From the NCBI GenBank assembly GCA_030817875.1, contig JAUSZU010000001.1, positions 1,922,001-1,986,000 of the forward strand: a stretch of 64,000 bases of DNA, written 5' to 3'. The position numbers and the translations under genes were made by a program. Below the pieces are notes generated by a model that was not told the DNA's origin, made no database searches, and saw nothing but the letters and a program-made list of their open reading frames with translations. The stretch is from Flavobacterium sp. W4I14 (GTDB lineage Bacteria > Bacteroidota > Bacteroidia > Sphingobacteriales > Sphingobacteriaceae). This document shows, piece by piece, positions 25,590 through 35,462 of the stretch. The first letter of the stretch is position 1. The number at the start of each line of letters is the position of its first letter.

Positions 25590-26777
25590 TTAGATAGGTC
25601 TTGTGCCGTTGATAGATTGTTCTATTTGCATAGTAATTAAGGCTCCGTAATTCTCCACATTTTGCTCTTTTCTTTCAGGTACCTGTTTGGCTACTTTGAA
25701 GTAGTTTTGAGTCCTTAACATCGTCCTGCAGATTAAATCGATATCTGAATTTGTAAGCTTGTGGTATAGCGGTAAGCAAACTATTCTTTTTACAACCGAG
25801 TCGCACACGGGCATAGATACATTATTCACGTATGGCAGTGTTGACAATGAAGGATAAAAGTATCTTCGACAATAGATTTTATTCAACTCTAATTTTGCAA
25901 GACAGGCATGCATTAACTCTTCGCTATCGAAAATGATAGGCAAGTATGCAAAGTTGTAGTTACTTTCATTGTTAATTTTTTGAACACCGCATTGTAAATT
26001 TGTTAAGCGATTTAGGTAATGTAACGATAATGCCTTCCTTCTTTCCAATATTTCATCTATATATTCTAAATTGCACAAGCCCATAGCAGCGTGAAATTCG
26101 CTGTTCTTACCGTTTATTCCTGGATAAGAATAGCTATCTACGCCACTATATCCAAAATTTCTAATCGTTGCCATCTTCTTTAAAAGATCAGCATCTTTGG
26201 TAAATACCGCTCCACCTTCTATTGTATGAAACAGCTTGGTTGCATGAAAACTCGTTGTGCTGATGTCGCCGTACTCGAAAACAGATTTGTTTTTGTACTT
26301 GGTACCGAAACAATGTGCTGCATCATAAATAACTTTCAAAGAATGCTTATCCGCAATAGCTTGAATAGCATCTATATCACATGGATTTCCATAAACATGT
26401 GTGGCTAGAATGGCGGTAGTTCTCGGTGTTATAGCCTCTTCTATTTTATCCGGATTTATATTAAAAGTTTCCGGATCTATGTCGGCATATACTGGGGTAC
26501 AACCTTGCCATAATATAGCATTTGTTGTAGCTACAAACGAGAATGGTGTGGTAATAATTTCACCCTCTAATTCAAGCGCCTTAATTGCAATTTGCAGCGC
26601 AATTGTACCATTTGAAACGTATAATAAATGGTCTAAAGCGAGATAATCTTTCAATTTCAACTCTAGATCATTAACAAGAGGACCATTATTGGTTAGCCAC
26701 TCTCGATCCCAAATACTATTTACATAGCTTTGGAAATTCTCTTGTTTAGGGAGAAAAGGTTTAGTTACAGGTATCAT
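25590..26777 (-). CDS. DegT/DnrJ/EryC1 sugar aminotransferase
   Basis: A 395-residue PLP enzyme, second of this family in the locus. It shows ITTPFSFVATTNAILWQG, KVIYDAAHCFG and STTSFHATKLFHTIEGGA, with the Schiff-base Lys in HATK. The end carries the acceptor region KIYCRRYFYPSLS typical of dTDP-4-amino-4,6-dideoxyhexose transaminases (FdtB/WecE-like). A dTDP- or UDP-linked 4-keto-6-deoxy sugar is the expected substrate. No dTDP-glucose pathway genes are in the window, so those precursors would come from elsewhere in the genome. The stop overlaps by ATGA with the flippase upstream. Confidence 0.88.
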   Translation of the reverse strand: MIPVTKPFLPKQENFQSYVNSIWDREWLTNNGPLVNDLELKLKDYLALDHLLYVSNGTIALQIAIKALELEGEIITTPFSFVATTNAILWQGCTPVYADIDPETFNINPDKIEEAITPRTTAILATHVYGNPCDIDAIQAIADKHSLKVIYDAAHCFGTKYKNKSVFEYGDISTTSFHATKLFHTIEGGAVFTKDADLLKKMATIRNFGYSGVDSYSYPGINGKNSEFHAAMGLCNLEYIDEILERRKALSLHYLNRLTNLQCGVQKINNESNYNFAYLPIIFDSEELMHACLAKLELNKIYCRRYFYPSLSTLPYVNNVSMPVCDSVVKRIVCLPLYHKLTNSDIDLICRTMLRTQNYFKVAKQVPERKEQNVENYGALITMQIEQSINGTRPI

Positions 26778-28216
26778 CTTTTGAAGATTAATTTTTTGAA
26801 ATCTGTTATTGCATTCATTTTAACTATGTAGCTTACACTCAAATAGAATGTAAAATAAAATGTGCTTATGATTAATATTTCAAATGGAGCTATTAAGTTG
26901 AAATGGTTTATTAAAAAAACATCAAGCGCATAGCTAAAGGCACCAACTATAATGGAGAATAAAATGGTTGGTAAAAAATCAAAAACTTGTTCTTTAAGGT
27001 GGTAATTAATTAGTTTCCCACTGTAAATAGTATTGATGTAATAGCCGAAAAAATTGAAAAATAATTGAAAATAAAGCAGGCCATAAATGCCAAAAGAAAT
27101 TACACCTAAAATGCCGAGTACACTAAGCGATTTTTTAATTAACTCCACACGTAAAACGGAGTCGCTACGTCCTTTAACCTTTAATATATTTAAGTTATAA
27201 GAATGCAGAGGATAAATAATTCCCGATAAGCATAAAATTTGAAAATACGGAACTGCGGGTAACCATTTTTCTGTTAAAACAAGGCGAAAAAGTGGCTCTG
27301 CAATTACACATAGTAGAATCAAAATGGGCGCATTCCAGAAAATAAGTTGTTGTATTAGCCTTTTATTTACTGCCTTTAGTTTATTGTCATCATCCGCAAT
27401 CTTTGAAAACATTGGATATGTAACCGTATTAACTGTTGATGATATAATGCCAATGGGTAATTGGCTTAATGAGTCTGCCCGAGCATAAAAACCAAGTTGT
27501 GTAGTAGAATAAAATTTACCAATAATTAATGTGTATATATTTTGGTAAACTGTATTTAATAATCCCGAAAGAGTCATCTTATATCCAAAATGAAAGTGTC
27601 TTTTAAAACTGGGATAATCGAATACAAATATTGGTCGCCAATCTGAATAAATCCAATGCAATATTGTCGATAAAAATGATGTCATTAAATTCATCCATAC
27701 TAAGCTCCATACGCCATAGCCCATTTTTGCTAAAACAATACCTAATATACCTCCGCCAATTGATGCTGGAAGTTGTATGTTGGTTTGTGTTTTAAAATCC
27801 ATATTTCTTACCAAACATGCATTTTGAATACAAAAAAAAGCGTTAATAATTAGCGCCAATCCATACACCCTAATAATACTGGTGAGGATACCTTGATCAT
27901 AAAATGATGCTATAGACGGTGCCGCAATAAAAAGGATGAGATAAATAACACAGCTGCCTATTAAATTAAAAAAAAAAACTGTGCTATATTCCGTTGCACT
28001 GATTTCGGCACTTCTAATTAATGATGAACTTAAGCCACTATCAGATAAATTATTGCCTAATGCCACTAACACAGAAAGCATCGCTATTAAGCCAAATTCT
28101 GATGGTGCCAATAGCCGTGCAAGTACAATGGTTATTAAAAAACCAATAACCTTTGAACCAAATTGCTGACCAACAGACCATAGAATACCAGAGAGCGTTT
28201 TTTCCTTTAAGTCCAT
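26774..28216 (-). CDS. polysaccharide flippase, MOP superfamily (Wzx / WzxC-like)
   Basis: A 480-residue inner-membrane protein with about 12-14 hydrophobic helices. It opens with KTLSGILWSVGQQFGSKVIGF and LARLLAPSEFGLIAM, the hallmark of the WzxC-like lipopolysaccharide/teichuronic-acid flippases. FYARADSLSQLPIGIISS matches a further conserved family segment. It moves undecaprenyl-linked repeat units across the inner membrane for polymerisation. It sits between the dehydrogenase (3-bp gap) and an aminotransferase (4-bp overlap) in a tight operon. Confidence 0.9.
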   Translation of the reverse strand: MDLKEKTLSGILWSVGQQFGSKVIGFLITIVLARLLAPSEFGLIAMLSVLVALGNNLSDSGLSSSLIRSAEISATEYSTVFFFNLIGSCVIYLILFIAAPSIASFYDQGILTSIIRVYGLALIINAFFCIQNACLVRNMDFKTQTNIQLPASIGGGILGIVLAKMGYGVWSLVWMNLMTSFLSTILHWIYSDWRPIFVFDYPSFKRHFHFGYKMTLSGLLNTVYQNIYTLIIGKFYSTTQLGFYARADSLSQLPIGIISSTVNTVTYPMFSKIADDDNKLKAVNKRLIQQLIFWNAPILILLCVIAEPLFRLVLTEKWLPAVPYFQILCLSGIIYPLHSYNLNILKVKGRSDSVLRVELIKKSLSVLGILGVISFGIYGLLYFQLFFNFFGYYINTIYSGKLINYHLKEQVFDFLPTILFSIIVGAFSYALDVFLINHFNLIAPFEILIISTFYFTFYLSVSYIVKMNAITDFKKLIFKR

Positions 28217-28219
28217 CGA

Positions 28220-29518
28220 TTATAAGCGAGCATTCACAGCTGCAATGGGCAGATGCGACTTTATATCATAAACTACCGTATCGGTTTTACATAAACTTTC
28301 AAGATTCAAATCGCTAAATGCCTGATGAGCTACTGCTAATAAAACACCATCGTATTTACGATTTATAGACTCCCGATCTTCACAAACAATACCATAGTGA
28401 ATTCTTGCTTGTTCGGCATCTACCCAAGGATCATGAATAGTTACCTTAACCTTATACTCTTGTAGTTTTTTAACAATATCAATTACTTTCGTATTACGTA
28501 TGTCCGGGCAGTTTTCTTTAAATGTGAAACCTAAAATCAGTACCTCAGAGCCAATTATACACTTACCATTATAAACCATTTTTTTGATCAATTGTGCCGC
28601 CACGTAAGCACCCATACCATCGTTAACGCGTCGACCTGCAAGTATAATTTCGGGGTGATAACCAATTTCCTGAGCCTTTTGTGCCAAATAGTATGGATCT
28701 ACTCCAATACAGTGACCTCCAACTAAACCTGGTTTGAAATTCATGAAATTCCATTTTGTACCAGCCGCCGCAAGTACCTCAGAAGTGTCTATACCTAATT
28801 CATTAAAAATCATGGCTAGTTCATTTACAAATGCAATATTAATATCGCGTTGGGCATTTTCGATTACCTTTGCTGCCTCAGCAACTTTGATGGATGAAGC
28901 CTTGTACGTTCCGGCCTTTATAATTGATTTATATAACTCATCTATTTTTGTTGCCGCTTCGGGAGTAGAGCCTGAAGTCACTTTTCTAATGTTTGCAACA
29001 GTATGTTCTTTATCTCCCGGGTTAATACGTTCTGGAGAATAGCCAACAAAAAAATCTTGGTTGAATACTAGACCTGATTTACTGGATAGAACCGGAACAC
29101 AGTCTTCTTCAGTTGCTCCTGGATAAACCGTTGATTCGTACACAACGATATCGCCTTTTTTAAGTACGCTACCAACAAGCGAACTTGCTTTAATTAGTGG
29201 AGTTAGATCTGGTCTATTATTTTTGTCAACCGGTGTTGGCACGGTAATAATATACACCTTACAAGAACTCAATTCATCAGTTTTATTGGTGCAAAATAAT
29301 CCCTTTAGCGTACTACAACTAAAGCTTAACACTGAGTTAAGCGTTGATTTGTCTATCTCTAAAGTTGTATCATTACCAGCATTAAGTTCATCAATTCTGC
29401 GTTCAAGAATATCGAAACCAACAACCTTATGTTGCTTTGCAAATTCTACTGCTAGTGGTAGGCCAACATATCCTAATCCTATAACAGCCATTTTTATAGG
29501 TTCTATCGTCTGGTACAT
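28220..29518 (-). CDS. nucleotide-sugar 6-dehydrogenase, UDP-HexNAc type (WbpO/TviB-like)
   Basis: About 432 residues from the Met of MYQTIEPIK, chosen because homologues start similarly. An upstream in-frame ATG would overlap the NusG-like gene by about 80 bp. The NAD motif [42 protein letters not shown] and the catalytic Cys in [15 protein letters not shown] are all present. The last form is typical of UDP-GlcNAc/GalNAc dehydrogenases rather than UDP-glucose dehydrogenase. The product would be a UDP-N-acetyl-hexosaminuronic acid. With the AsnB-like enzyme downstream this could become a uronamide. Even with the later start it overlaps the NusG-like gene by 16 bp. Confidence 0.88.
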   Translation of the reverse strand: MYQTIEPIKMAVIGLGYVGLPLAVEFAKQHKVVGFDILERRIDELNAGNDTTLEIDKSTLNSVLSFSCSTLKGLFCTNKTDELSSCKVYIITVPTPVDKNNRPDLTPLIKASSLVGSVLKKGDIVVYESTVYPGATEEDCVPVLSSKSGLVFNQDFFVGYSPERINPGDKEHTVANIRKVTSGSTPEAATKIDELYKSIIKAGTYKASSIKVAEAAKVIENAQRDINIAFVNELAMIFNELGIDTSEVLAAAGTKWNFMNFKPGLVGGHCIGVDPYYLAQKAQEIGYHPEIILAGRRVNDGMGAYVAAQLIKKMVYNGKCIIGSEVLILGFTFKENCPDIRNTKVIDIVKKLQEYKVKVTIHDPWVDAEQARIHYGIVCEDRESINRKYDGVLLAVAHQAFSDLNLESLCKTDTVVYDIKSHLPIAAVNARL

Positions 29519-30060
29519 AGTTGTGTAGATTGAGTATTTGTTTTTACAATTTGATTGACAGGCACTTGAGTGATCAATGCGCACTCAAGGTGATCGAAAC
29601 ACATGAGTACATTCTGGCCCTGCACTTTAATAACATTACCTTCGCGGTTATGAAATAGGCCGCTTTTTATCATCACCCTATCGCCAGCAGAAAGTTCTTC
29701 TAAACCAACCACCCGTACATCGTTATAATTTTTTATTACTTCTTTCAATTGATCAATCTCACTGTCTCTAATCACAGCTGGTTTACCCATAAAATAAATG
29801 AAATTCATCACCCCCATCGTATATCTCACTTTGGTGAGATCTCTATCATCAATCCTAACAAATACATAACCATTAAATAAGGGCTTACTTACCATTTTTT
29901 TTCTGTCGGCCCATTGGTTTTGCACCGTTGTTACAGGGCAAAAACTTTCTATGCCTTGTTCTTGTAGCAATTGATCGGTTTTTTTTTCCCAACGGGGTCT
30001 AACGTAAATCACGAGCCATTTTTTGTCTAAGGGCTTTCTGCCCGGAATTTGAGGGTCCAT
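29503..30060 (-). CDS. NusG-like transcription antiterminator (UpxY family)
   Basis: A 185-residue protein with an N-terminal NGN domain ([31 protein letters not shown]) and a C-terminal KOW segment ([24 protein letters not shown]). It is the UpxY type that occurs within Bacteroidota capsule loci. It binds elongating RNA polymerase early in the operon and prevents premature termination over the long transcript. Unlike typical UpxY genes, which lie first in the operon, this one is third, after the Wza- and Wzc-type genes and a 315-bp gap. It could therefore control mainly the 27-kb downstream part. Confidence 0.9.
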   Translation of the reverse strand: MDPQIPGRKPLDKKWLVIYVRPRWEKKTDQLLQEQGIESFCPVTTVQNQWADRKKMVSKPLFNGYVFVRIDDRDLTKVRYTMGVMNFIYFMGKPAVIRDSEIDQLKEVIKNYNDVRVVGLEELSAGDRVMIKSGLFHNREGNVIKVQGQNVLMCFDHLECALITQVPVNQIVKTNTQSTQLCTRR

Positions 30061-30375
30061 CTTGTTGTTTTAGTTAATGGATAGTTAAACTTAGATTGTT
30101 TGTCGGCACATACCGAACTAAATATTTGATGATCAACCATTGACTTTACTTAAGGCACATGGCTTCGCCATATCACTTACAGCAATAGTTTTTTTGGTAG
30201 GAAACTTAATTGGTAATCTGGTATTGGTAGATTTAAATGGCTAATTTTTACTAGCCCGAAATGGCATTAACTTTATTTAATAACGTTTGTGTACGACCTT
30301 ACTAAATATTTTACACTAATTAGCTTCACAAAACTTAATAAGCACATAGGTTTACGTAGCCTATCAGCAATTTAT
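30061..30375. other. 315-bp gap between the Wzc-type and NusG-like genes
   Basis: It is unusually long for an intra-operon gap in this locus. It contains short hairpins (ATGGC/GCCAT around 30156-30168, GGCTA/TAGCC around 30238-30256) and a T-run near 30190. No reading frame or full -7 box was seen. Possible contents are an internal promoter or a leader read by the NusG-like protein. Neither is proven. Confidence 0.45.
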
Positions 30376-32667
30376 CTAATTTGCCATGGCATAGCCATAA
30401 CCACTGTAATTGTATTTCTGATTTTTATCACGTTTAGCATCGTTAAAAACCACTAGTAGATTTTTAAGTTTATTTTCGTCACTAATATCTTTTAAAATTG
30501 ATAATTGATAATTATTAGTATAATTATACCTTACCAAATAAATACTAACATCAACATATGGAGCCAAGCTGAACGCATCCGCTACCTGCCCTACTGGAGA
30601 TGTATCGATAATTACATAATCAAAACGTTCTTTTAAACTCTTAACCAGTTCTTCTACCCTTGGGCTCTCCATTACCTCTGCCGGATACGCAGGAATCTCA
30701 CCACAACCAATAACACTTACGTTTTCGGCCAATGATACAGGCTGAATAACATCATCAAGACTGATTTTTTTATCCATTAGATAATCTGATAAGCCCAATT
30801 TTGAGGATTGTTCTAATTTATTCAACAGTGCCGGTCTCCTTAAATCAAATTCAAGGATGACCACTTTTTTATCTAGCATACCTAAAGTGGTTGCTAGATT
30901 GATACTAAAGAATGTTTTTCCCTCTCCCTTCATACTAGAGGTTACTAAAATTACCTTGTTACTACCTTCGCTGGTCATAAAACCAAGGTTCATTCTGATA
31001 TACCTAAACAATTCTGATATCGTAGAGCGATTATCTTTTTGAAAAACGTTTGTATGTTTATCGAGATTATGAGAAAGTTCGCCCAACAATTTTGCTCCAG
31101 TTAACTCAATACTTCTGGCATCAGTTACCTTATTATTAAAAAATCCTTTAACATATATTACACTTGCCGGTACAAAACAGCCGAATAAGAAACCACAGAG
31201 ATAAAGCAAATCTGTTTTTGGTGATTCTGGGGCAGTGTTGTAAGCGGGCTTATCAATAATTTGAAATGTAGGCACAGTTGTAGATAAAGACAGAGCGGTT
31301 TCTTCACGTTTCTGGATTAAATATTGATATATTCCTGATTTTACGCTTTGTTTACGGCTTAATTCCAACAATCCACGTTCTAAAAACGGCACAGCATTGC
31401 TTTTACCCTTATATTGAGAATAATTGGAAAGTAAGCCACTCCGTTCAATCTCATACCCGTTTTTAATGGAATTTAGGTTTTCTAAGATATTTACTTTCAA
31501 GCTTGCTAATTGGCCATTTAAGTTAAGTACAAGAGGATTTTCTGCACTTGCTGTACGTAGCATTCGGTTTTTTTCTAACTGCAATTCGTTAAACTTTGCA
31601 ATCATGACGTTTAATACAGGATCTTTAATTCCCATTGCACTGGGTGCTAACGCGCTCTCCCCCTGTTTGCTATTGAAATATTTTTCTATTGATTTGATCA
31701 GATTTAACTGCGTTGTTGACGAAGACAACATTTGATCGTATTCAGATGATCTTGAAGTATTTAATTGAGCATCAATATTAACATCGGAGATTTGATTTTG
31801 CTGCTTAAAGTTTTCAATGTTCTTTTCTGTACCAGACAGATCGCTAACTAATGATTTTAACCTATCATCTATAAATTTGATGGTATTATGGGCTATAACT
31901 TGTTTACTGGTGTTAATGTGATTATTATATTCCTGTATTAATTCATTTAATATATCTACACCTCGCTGTGTCAAATTATCATTTATGCTTATCACAACTG
32001 TATTTGCATCTTTAACTACGGGAAATATTTTTAGGTTTGCCAGACTATACGCCTCGGTTAATGCGTATAAATCTCTGAATTTAACAAACACATCACCAAA
32101 CTCTTGCTTGTAAGCCGGGCCTTTATTAACTCTTATAGAGAAATTCGTAGTCTGTATCACTGAACCATATGGTACAACCACACTTTTTTGATTATCCACA
32201 AGTTTAAATAGCGAGTCGCTGATACCTACAATACTAATGTTTCTGGCATAGGCACCACTTTTTAGATTAAGTACCTCAACATTTATCGGTAGCGTTTTAC
32301 CATAAAGCTCTATAGTTTTATAGTTCACTTTTTTATGATAAGTTGTTTCCAGATTCAGTTTGCTTAGAACTTTATAGATTAAATCTCTTGACTTTAAAAT
32401 TTCTATTTCGTTGTCAACAGTTTTCACTGTCTGAAACATATTTAACTCGCTGAATGCCGTTGTGTTAGACATTGCTGCCCCATTTTTATCGTCTTGTATA
32501 AGCAATGTACTACTTATCTTATACTGTGGCGAAGTAAAATATATTTTCCCATAAACAAATGCTAATGAAGCAATTATACAGATTAGAAAGTATGGCCAAT
32601 TTTTAACAAATCTTGTTAAGGTTTCAGTAAAATCGTTTAAGCCTTTTAAATTTTGTACGGATCTCAT
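30376..32667 (-). CDS. polysaccharide co-polymerase and tyrosine autokinase (Wzc-type)
   Basis: A 763-residue fused Wzz/BY-kinase. An N-terminal helix (YFLICIIASLAFVYG), a long periplasmic coiled-coil part and a second helix (about 490-510, LLYLCGFLFGCFVPASVIY) form the chain-length regulator. The cytoplasmic kinase has Walker A SSMKGEGKT (577-585), Walker A' VVILEFDLRRPAL and Walker B YVIIDTSP. It ends in a Tyr cluster YNYSGYGY at about 752-759, which is autophosphorylated. Phosphorylation cycling controls export and chain length together with the Wza-type lipoprotein encoded 19 bp upstream. All motifs are intact. Confidence 0.93.
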   Translation of the reverse strand: MRSVQNLKGLNDFTETLTRFVKNWPYFLICIIASLAFVYGKIYFTSPQYKISSTLLIQDDKNGAAMSNTTAFSELNMFQTVKTVDNEIEILKSRDLIYKVLSKLNLETTYHKKVNYKTIELYGKTLPINVEVLNLKSGAYARNISIVGISDSLFKLVDNQKSVVVPYGSVIQTTNFSIRVNKGPAYKQEFGDVFVKFRDLYALTEAYSLANLKIFPVVKDANTVVISINDNLTQRGVDILNELIQEYNNHINTSKQVIAHNTIKFIDDRLKSLVSDLSGTEKNIENFKQQNQISDVNIDAQLNTSRSSEYDQMLSSSTTQLNLIKSIEKYFNSKQGESALAPSAMGIKDPVLNVMIAKFNELQLEKNRMLRTASAENPLVLNLNGQLASLKVNILENLNSIKNGYEIERSGLLSNYSQYKGKSNAVPFLERGLLELSRKQSVKSGIYQYLIQKREETALSLSTTVPTFQIIDKPAYNTAPESPKTDLLYLCGFLFGCFVPASVIYVKGFFNNKVTDARSIELTGAKLLGELSHNLDKHTNVFQKDNRSTISELFRYIRMNLGFMTSEGSNKVILVTSSMKGEGKTFFSINLATTLGMLDKKVVILEFDLRRPALLNKLEQSSKLGLSDYLMDKKISLDDVIQPVSLAENVSVIGCGEIPAYPAEVMESPRVEELVKSLKERFDYVIIDTSPVGQVADAFSLAPYVDVSIYLVRYNYTNNYQLSILKDISDENKLKNLLVVFNDAKRDKNQKYNYSGYGYAMAN

Positions 32668-32686
32668 GACGTTAATTTTTAATGGT

Positions 32687-33448
32687 TTATCTATTCAGAA
32701 CTGATGAGATTAATAAAGCTACGGCTGATAAAGACGCGATTACAATTGGCATTGTACGGGTACTTGAACTGTACTCTATACTTTTCGATTTATCTGGTTC
32801 CACATAAACAATATCGTTCTGCTTTAAGGTGAAAAATGGTGAATTCATTACCTCCCGGCTATTGAGGTTCAACCTCTTCATAATTCGATTGCCGTTTTCC
32901 TCTCTTATTACTAAAACATTATTGCGTTTGCCATAAACTGTCATATCTCCCGCCATTCCAAGCGCTTCCAGCAAGTTTATGCCATCTCCGGATATAGTGA
33001 AACTAGATGGCCGGTTTACTTCTCCAATTACTGTAATTTTGAAATTTATGATCTGAACATCAACAATTGGAGTTTTTACATATCGCACCAGTTTCGATGC
33101 CAGCATATCTTGTGCCTCCGCAATTGTTAATCCTTCAAGTTTAACATTTCCTAATACTGGAAAATTAACCTCACCATTATTGTTTACACTATGCCCAACT
33201 GGTTTAGCAAATTCACTAGTAGAAACGTTGCCTCCAGTATTGGTTGCAAATAGGACATTGGACTCCTGACTTTGGCTAGTGACGCTAATTCGGAGTACAT
33301 CCTTTTGTTGAATTTTTATAGATTCATTATCAATTTTTTTTGCGTTAGTTTCATTAGCTAAATCGCTAAAGTAAACCAAGTTTCTTGCACCTCCACATCC
33401 GCAAAAAAGCGCTATGCATAAGAAGGATAAAAAAGATAGTTTTTTCAT
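32687..33448 (-). CDS. polysaccharide export lipoprotein (Wza-type, Poly_export/SLBB)
   Basis: A 253-residue protein that begins the leftward locus. The signal peptide MKKLSFLSFLCIALFCGCGG has a lipobox around Cys16-Cys18. The Poly_export domain runs from about 45 to 125 (KIQQKDVLRISVTS, NGEVNFPVLGNVKLEGLTIAEAQ), with an SLBB-type repeat after it (NFKITVIGEVNRPSSF, INLLEALGMAGDM). A C-terminal hydrophobic helix (IVIASLSAVALLISSVL) would form the outer-membrane part of the channel. It is shorter than E. coli Wza, as is common in Bacteroidota. It probably forms the outer-membrane exit of the export complex with the Wzc-type kinase. Confidence 0.9.
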   Translation of the reverse strand: MKKLSFLSFLCIALFCGCGGARNLVYFSDLANETNAKKIDNESIKIQQKDVLRISVTSQSQESNVLFATNTGGNVSTSEFAKPVGHSVNNNGEVNFPVLGNVKLEGLTIAEAQDMLASKLVRYVKTPIVDVQIINFKITVIGEVNRPSSFTISGDGINLLEALGMAGDMTVYGKRNNVLVIREENGNRIMKRLNLNSREVMNSPFFTLKQNDIVYVEPDKSKSIEYSSSTRTMPIVIASLSAVALLISSVLNR

Positions 33449-34286
33449 AATTTTAGTTTTAGAAGCATTAATAGTTGTTTGACGAAAGCTAAGGTATATA
33501 CTTAATTACCTTTATTTTGTAGTCTTAATTAGATTGGTAATTAAAATGTATAAGTGACGTACAACTTTACATTTAGCGACATTTTTCTTAATAAATAACC
33601 CGCAAAAGTTTGTTTTAAAACGAAAAGTTTACACTGCAATTTTACATCCCTATACACTTTATCCATTTTCGATTTAAAACTAATTTGATAAGAGTGCGCA
33701 AGCCATCAAACTTTTCACTAAGCGAAAAATAATCTTCGATGGATATTGATCCGAAATCCCTTTCCATCCTCAAAAAAAATGTGATAACATTTATGAACCT
33801 TTTCGTTTAAATTATTAATGTCTGTTATAGAATTATTCTACTCATCGATTGGGACAGATTAATAAAGACGATAAGATGCTGGATTTGAAAAATAAATTGC
33901 TTTTACGCTTAAATTCACTAACCACCGATAAAACTTCCAACCCTAGTCAATTTTATCTGATCTTCGAAAAGTGGTGCCTTGATCATGTATAGATACTAGT
34001 GATAAGTTAATAGTGTAATGGTTATTAATTTGCCGCTGATCACAGAGATTAACACGGCGTAAATTACTAATCAGCGATTTCTGCGAAATTTGCGAGGGAT
34101 TACAAGCATCCTTTCATGCTGAACATAACACAAGTACAAAAAGTCATATCTATTATTAGATGCCTATTAATAAGAAGTTTACATAAAAACGTATAATCGA
34201 AATCGTGACGATTACAATTTCTGCATTATTTAAAGTTAACCACTATTTAAGGGTATATTGAGTTGAATTAAATTTCGAGATTAAAA
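33449..34286. other. 838-bp divergent intergenic region upstream of the polysaccharide locus
   Basis: It separates the leftward locus from a rightward regulator and must contain both promoters. A minus-strand TAGCTTTC at 33484-33491 is one base short of TAnnTTTG and only 36 bp from the Wza-type start. It is a weak promoter candidate with no clear -33 element. A short palindrome CGCTGAT (34034-34040)/ATCAGCG (34070-34076) lies in a segment resembling dispersed Bacteroidota repeats. A 38-codon frame at 33876-33992 has no supporting features. The length leaves room for regulator binding or a long 5' leader. Confidence 0.45.
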
Positions 34287-35393
34287 ATGAAAAGAATTCT
34301 GATCATTGAAAATAATGTCAACTTGTTATCGAGTTATAAAGAAATACTAAAAAAAGCCGGGTTCAAAGTGATTGGTGCGCTTTATGGCGATACTGGAATA
34401 AATGAGGCTATAACGAAATTACCTGACTTAATTTTATGCAATACTTTATTACCATACGTTGATGGATTCGGTGTATTAGCTGTCCTTTCTAAAAATCCGG
34501 CAACTGCCCACATCCCTTTCGTTTTCGTTAGTCCCACATCTAAATTACCAAACCTTCGAAAAGGAATGGACATGGGGGCAGATGATTTTATAATGCAGCC
34601 TTTTCGGGACAATCAATTAATTAGAGCGGTAGAGGCAAGATTTAATAAATCAAAATTGCGTGTACATACTAACGAGACATTGGTCGATTCGCCTGATAAT
34701 ACATTTCTCAGTGAAAAAGGTATAGAGCAACTGCAGGAAACTATTTTACAAAGCAATTTTAGGCGAATTAAAAAAAAGCAGATATTGTATTACGAAGGTG
34801 ATTACAGCCAGGGTATTTATTTTTTGAAAGAAGGTTGCATCAAAACCTTTAAGATAAATAGCGACGGCCGACAGTTGATCACGAACATATATAACAGCAA
34901 CAGTTTTATTGGATTGGATTATTTAATGACAGATGGCCCACTTTGCGAAAATGCCGAGGCTATTGAATCCTCTTCTGTCTATTTAATAACAAAAAAAACA
35001 ATGTTAGAGCTATTAAAAGTAGATATCAAACTTAATCATTACATTATTAGTTGGTTATCTAATGATTTAGCACATACAAAAGGTAGGTTAGTTGAATTAG
35101 CGTACGAATCGGTGAGAAAAAGATTATCAAAAGTAATTATCCAATTAAATAAAAATTCTTTTCCAATTAACAAAGTAGAAATTTCAAGAGATGAGCTTGC
35201 GGGACTAGCGGGAGTTGCTTCTGAAACTGTAAGCAGAATATTAACTGATTTTAAGCAACTTGGATTGATAGAAAGAAACGGAAATTTCATCTACATTACT
35301 AACCACGAAGGATTAAGTAAAAGTTCAAATATTCTATTCATGCTGCCGTTTTTAAAAATATTTAGTGAATTTGTAAATCATATTTTACGCTAA
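34287..35393 (+). CDS. degenerate receiver domain fused to a Crp/Fnr-type regulator
   Basis: A 368-residue protein in three parts: a receiver-like domain (1-120), a cyclic-nucleotide-binding-type beta-roll (about 150-265, YYEGDYSQGIYFLKEGCIKTF) and a Crp-type winged helix (about 290-345, ISRDELAGLAGVASETVSRILTDF). In the receiver the phospho-acceptor Asp is Asn52 (LILCNTLLPYVDG), the conserved Lys is Gln104 (DDFIMQPF), and the acidic pair reads Glu8-Asn9. Normal phosphotransfer is thus unlikely. The domain may dimerise or bind a ligand or partner instead. Helix 2 of the HTH is intact, so DNA binding is expected. It neighbours a stress protein and a canonical response regulator and faces the polysaccharide locus, which it could regulate. 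Confidence 0.88.
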   Translation: MKRILIIENNVNLLSSYKEILKKAGFKVIGALYGDTGINEAITKLPDLILCNTLLPYVDGFGVLAVLSKNPATAHIPFVFVSPTSKLPNLRKGMDMGADDFIMQPFRDNQLIRAVEARFNKSKLRVHTNETLVDSPDNTFLSEKGIEQLQETILQSNFRRIKKKQILYYEGDYSQGIYFLKEGCIKTFKINSDGRQLITNIYNSNSFIGLDYLMTDGPLCENAEAIESSSVYLITKKTMLELLKVDIKLNHYIISWLSNDLAHTKGRLVELAYESVRKRLSKVIIQLNKNSFPINKVEISRDELAGLAGVASETVSRILTDFKQLGLIERNGNFIYITNHEGLSKSSNILFMLPFLKIFSEFVNHILR

Positions 35394-35462
35394 TGGTCAA
35401 CAATTTCCGTGATAAATATCATTGCGTGCCCCGCTGAAACTAGGTAGCTTCACTCCATAATT

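Noticed and set aside
33876..33992. 38-codon rightward reading frame in the locus upstream region
   Set aside because: It is short, has no recognisable family, no ribosome-binding sequence and no conserved context. Probably chance.
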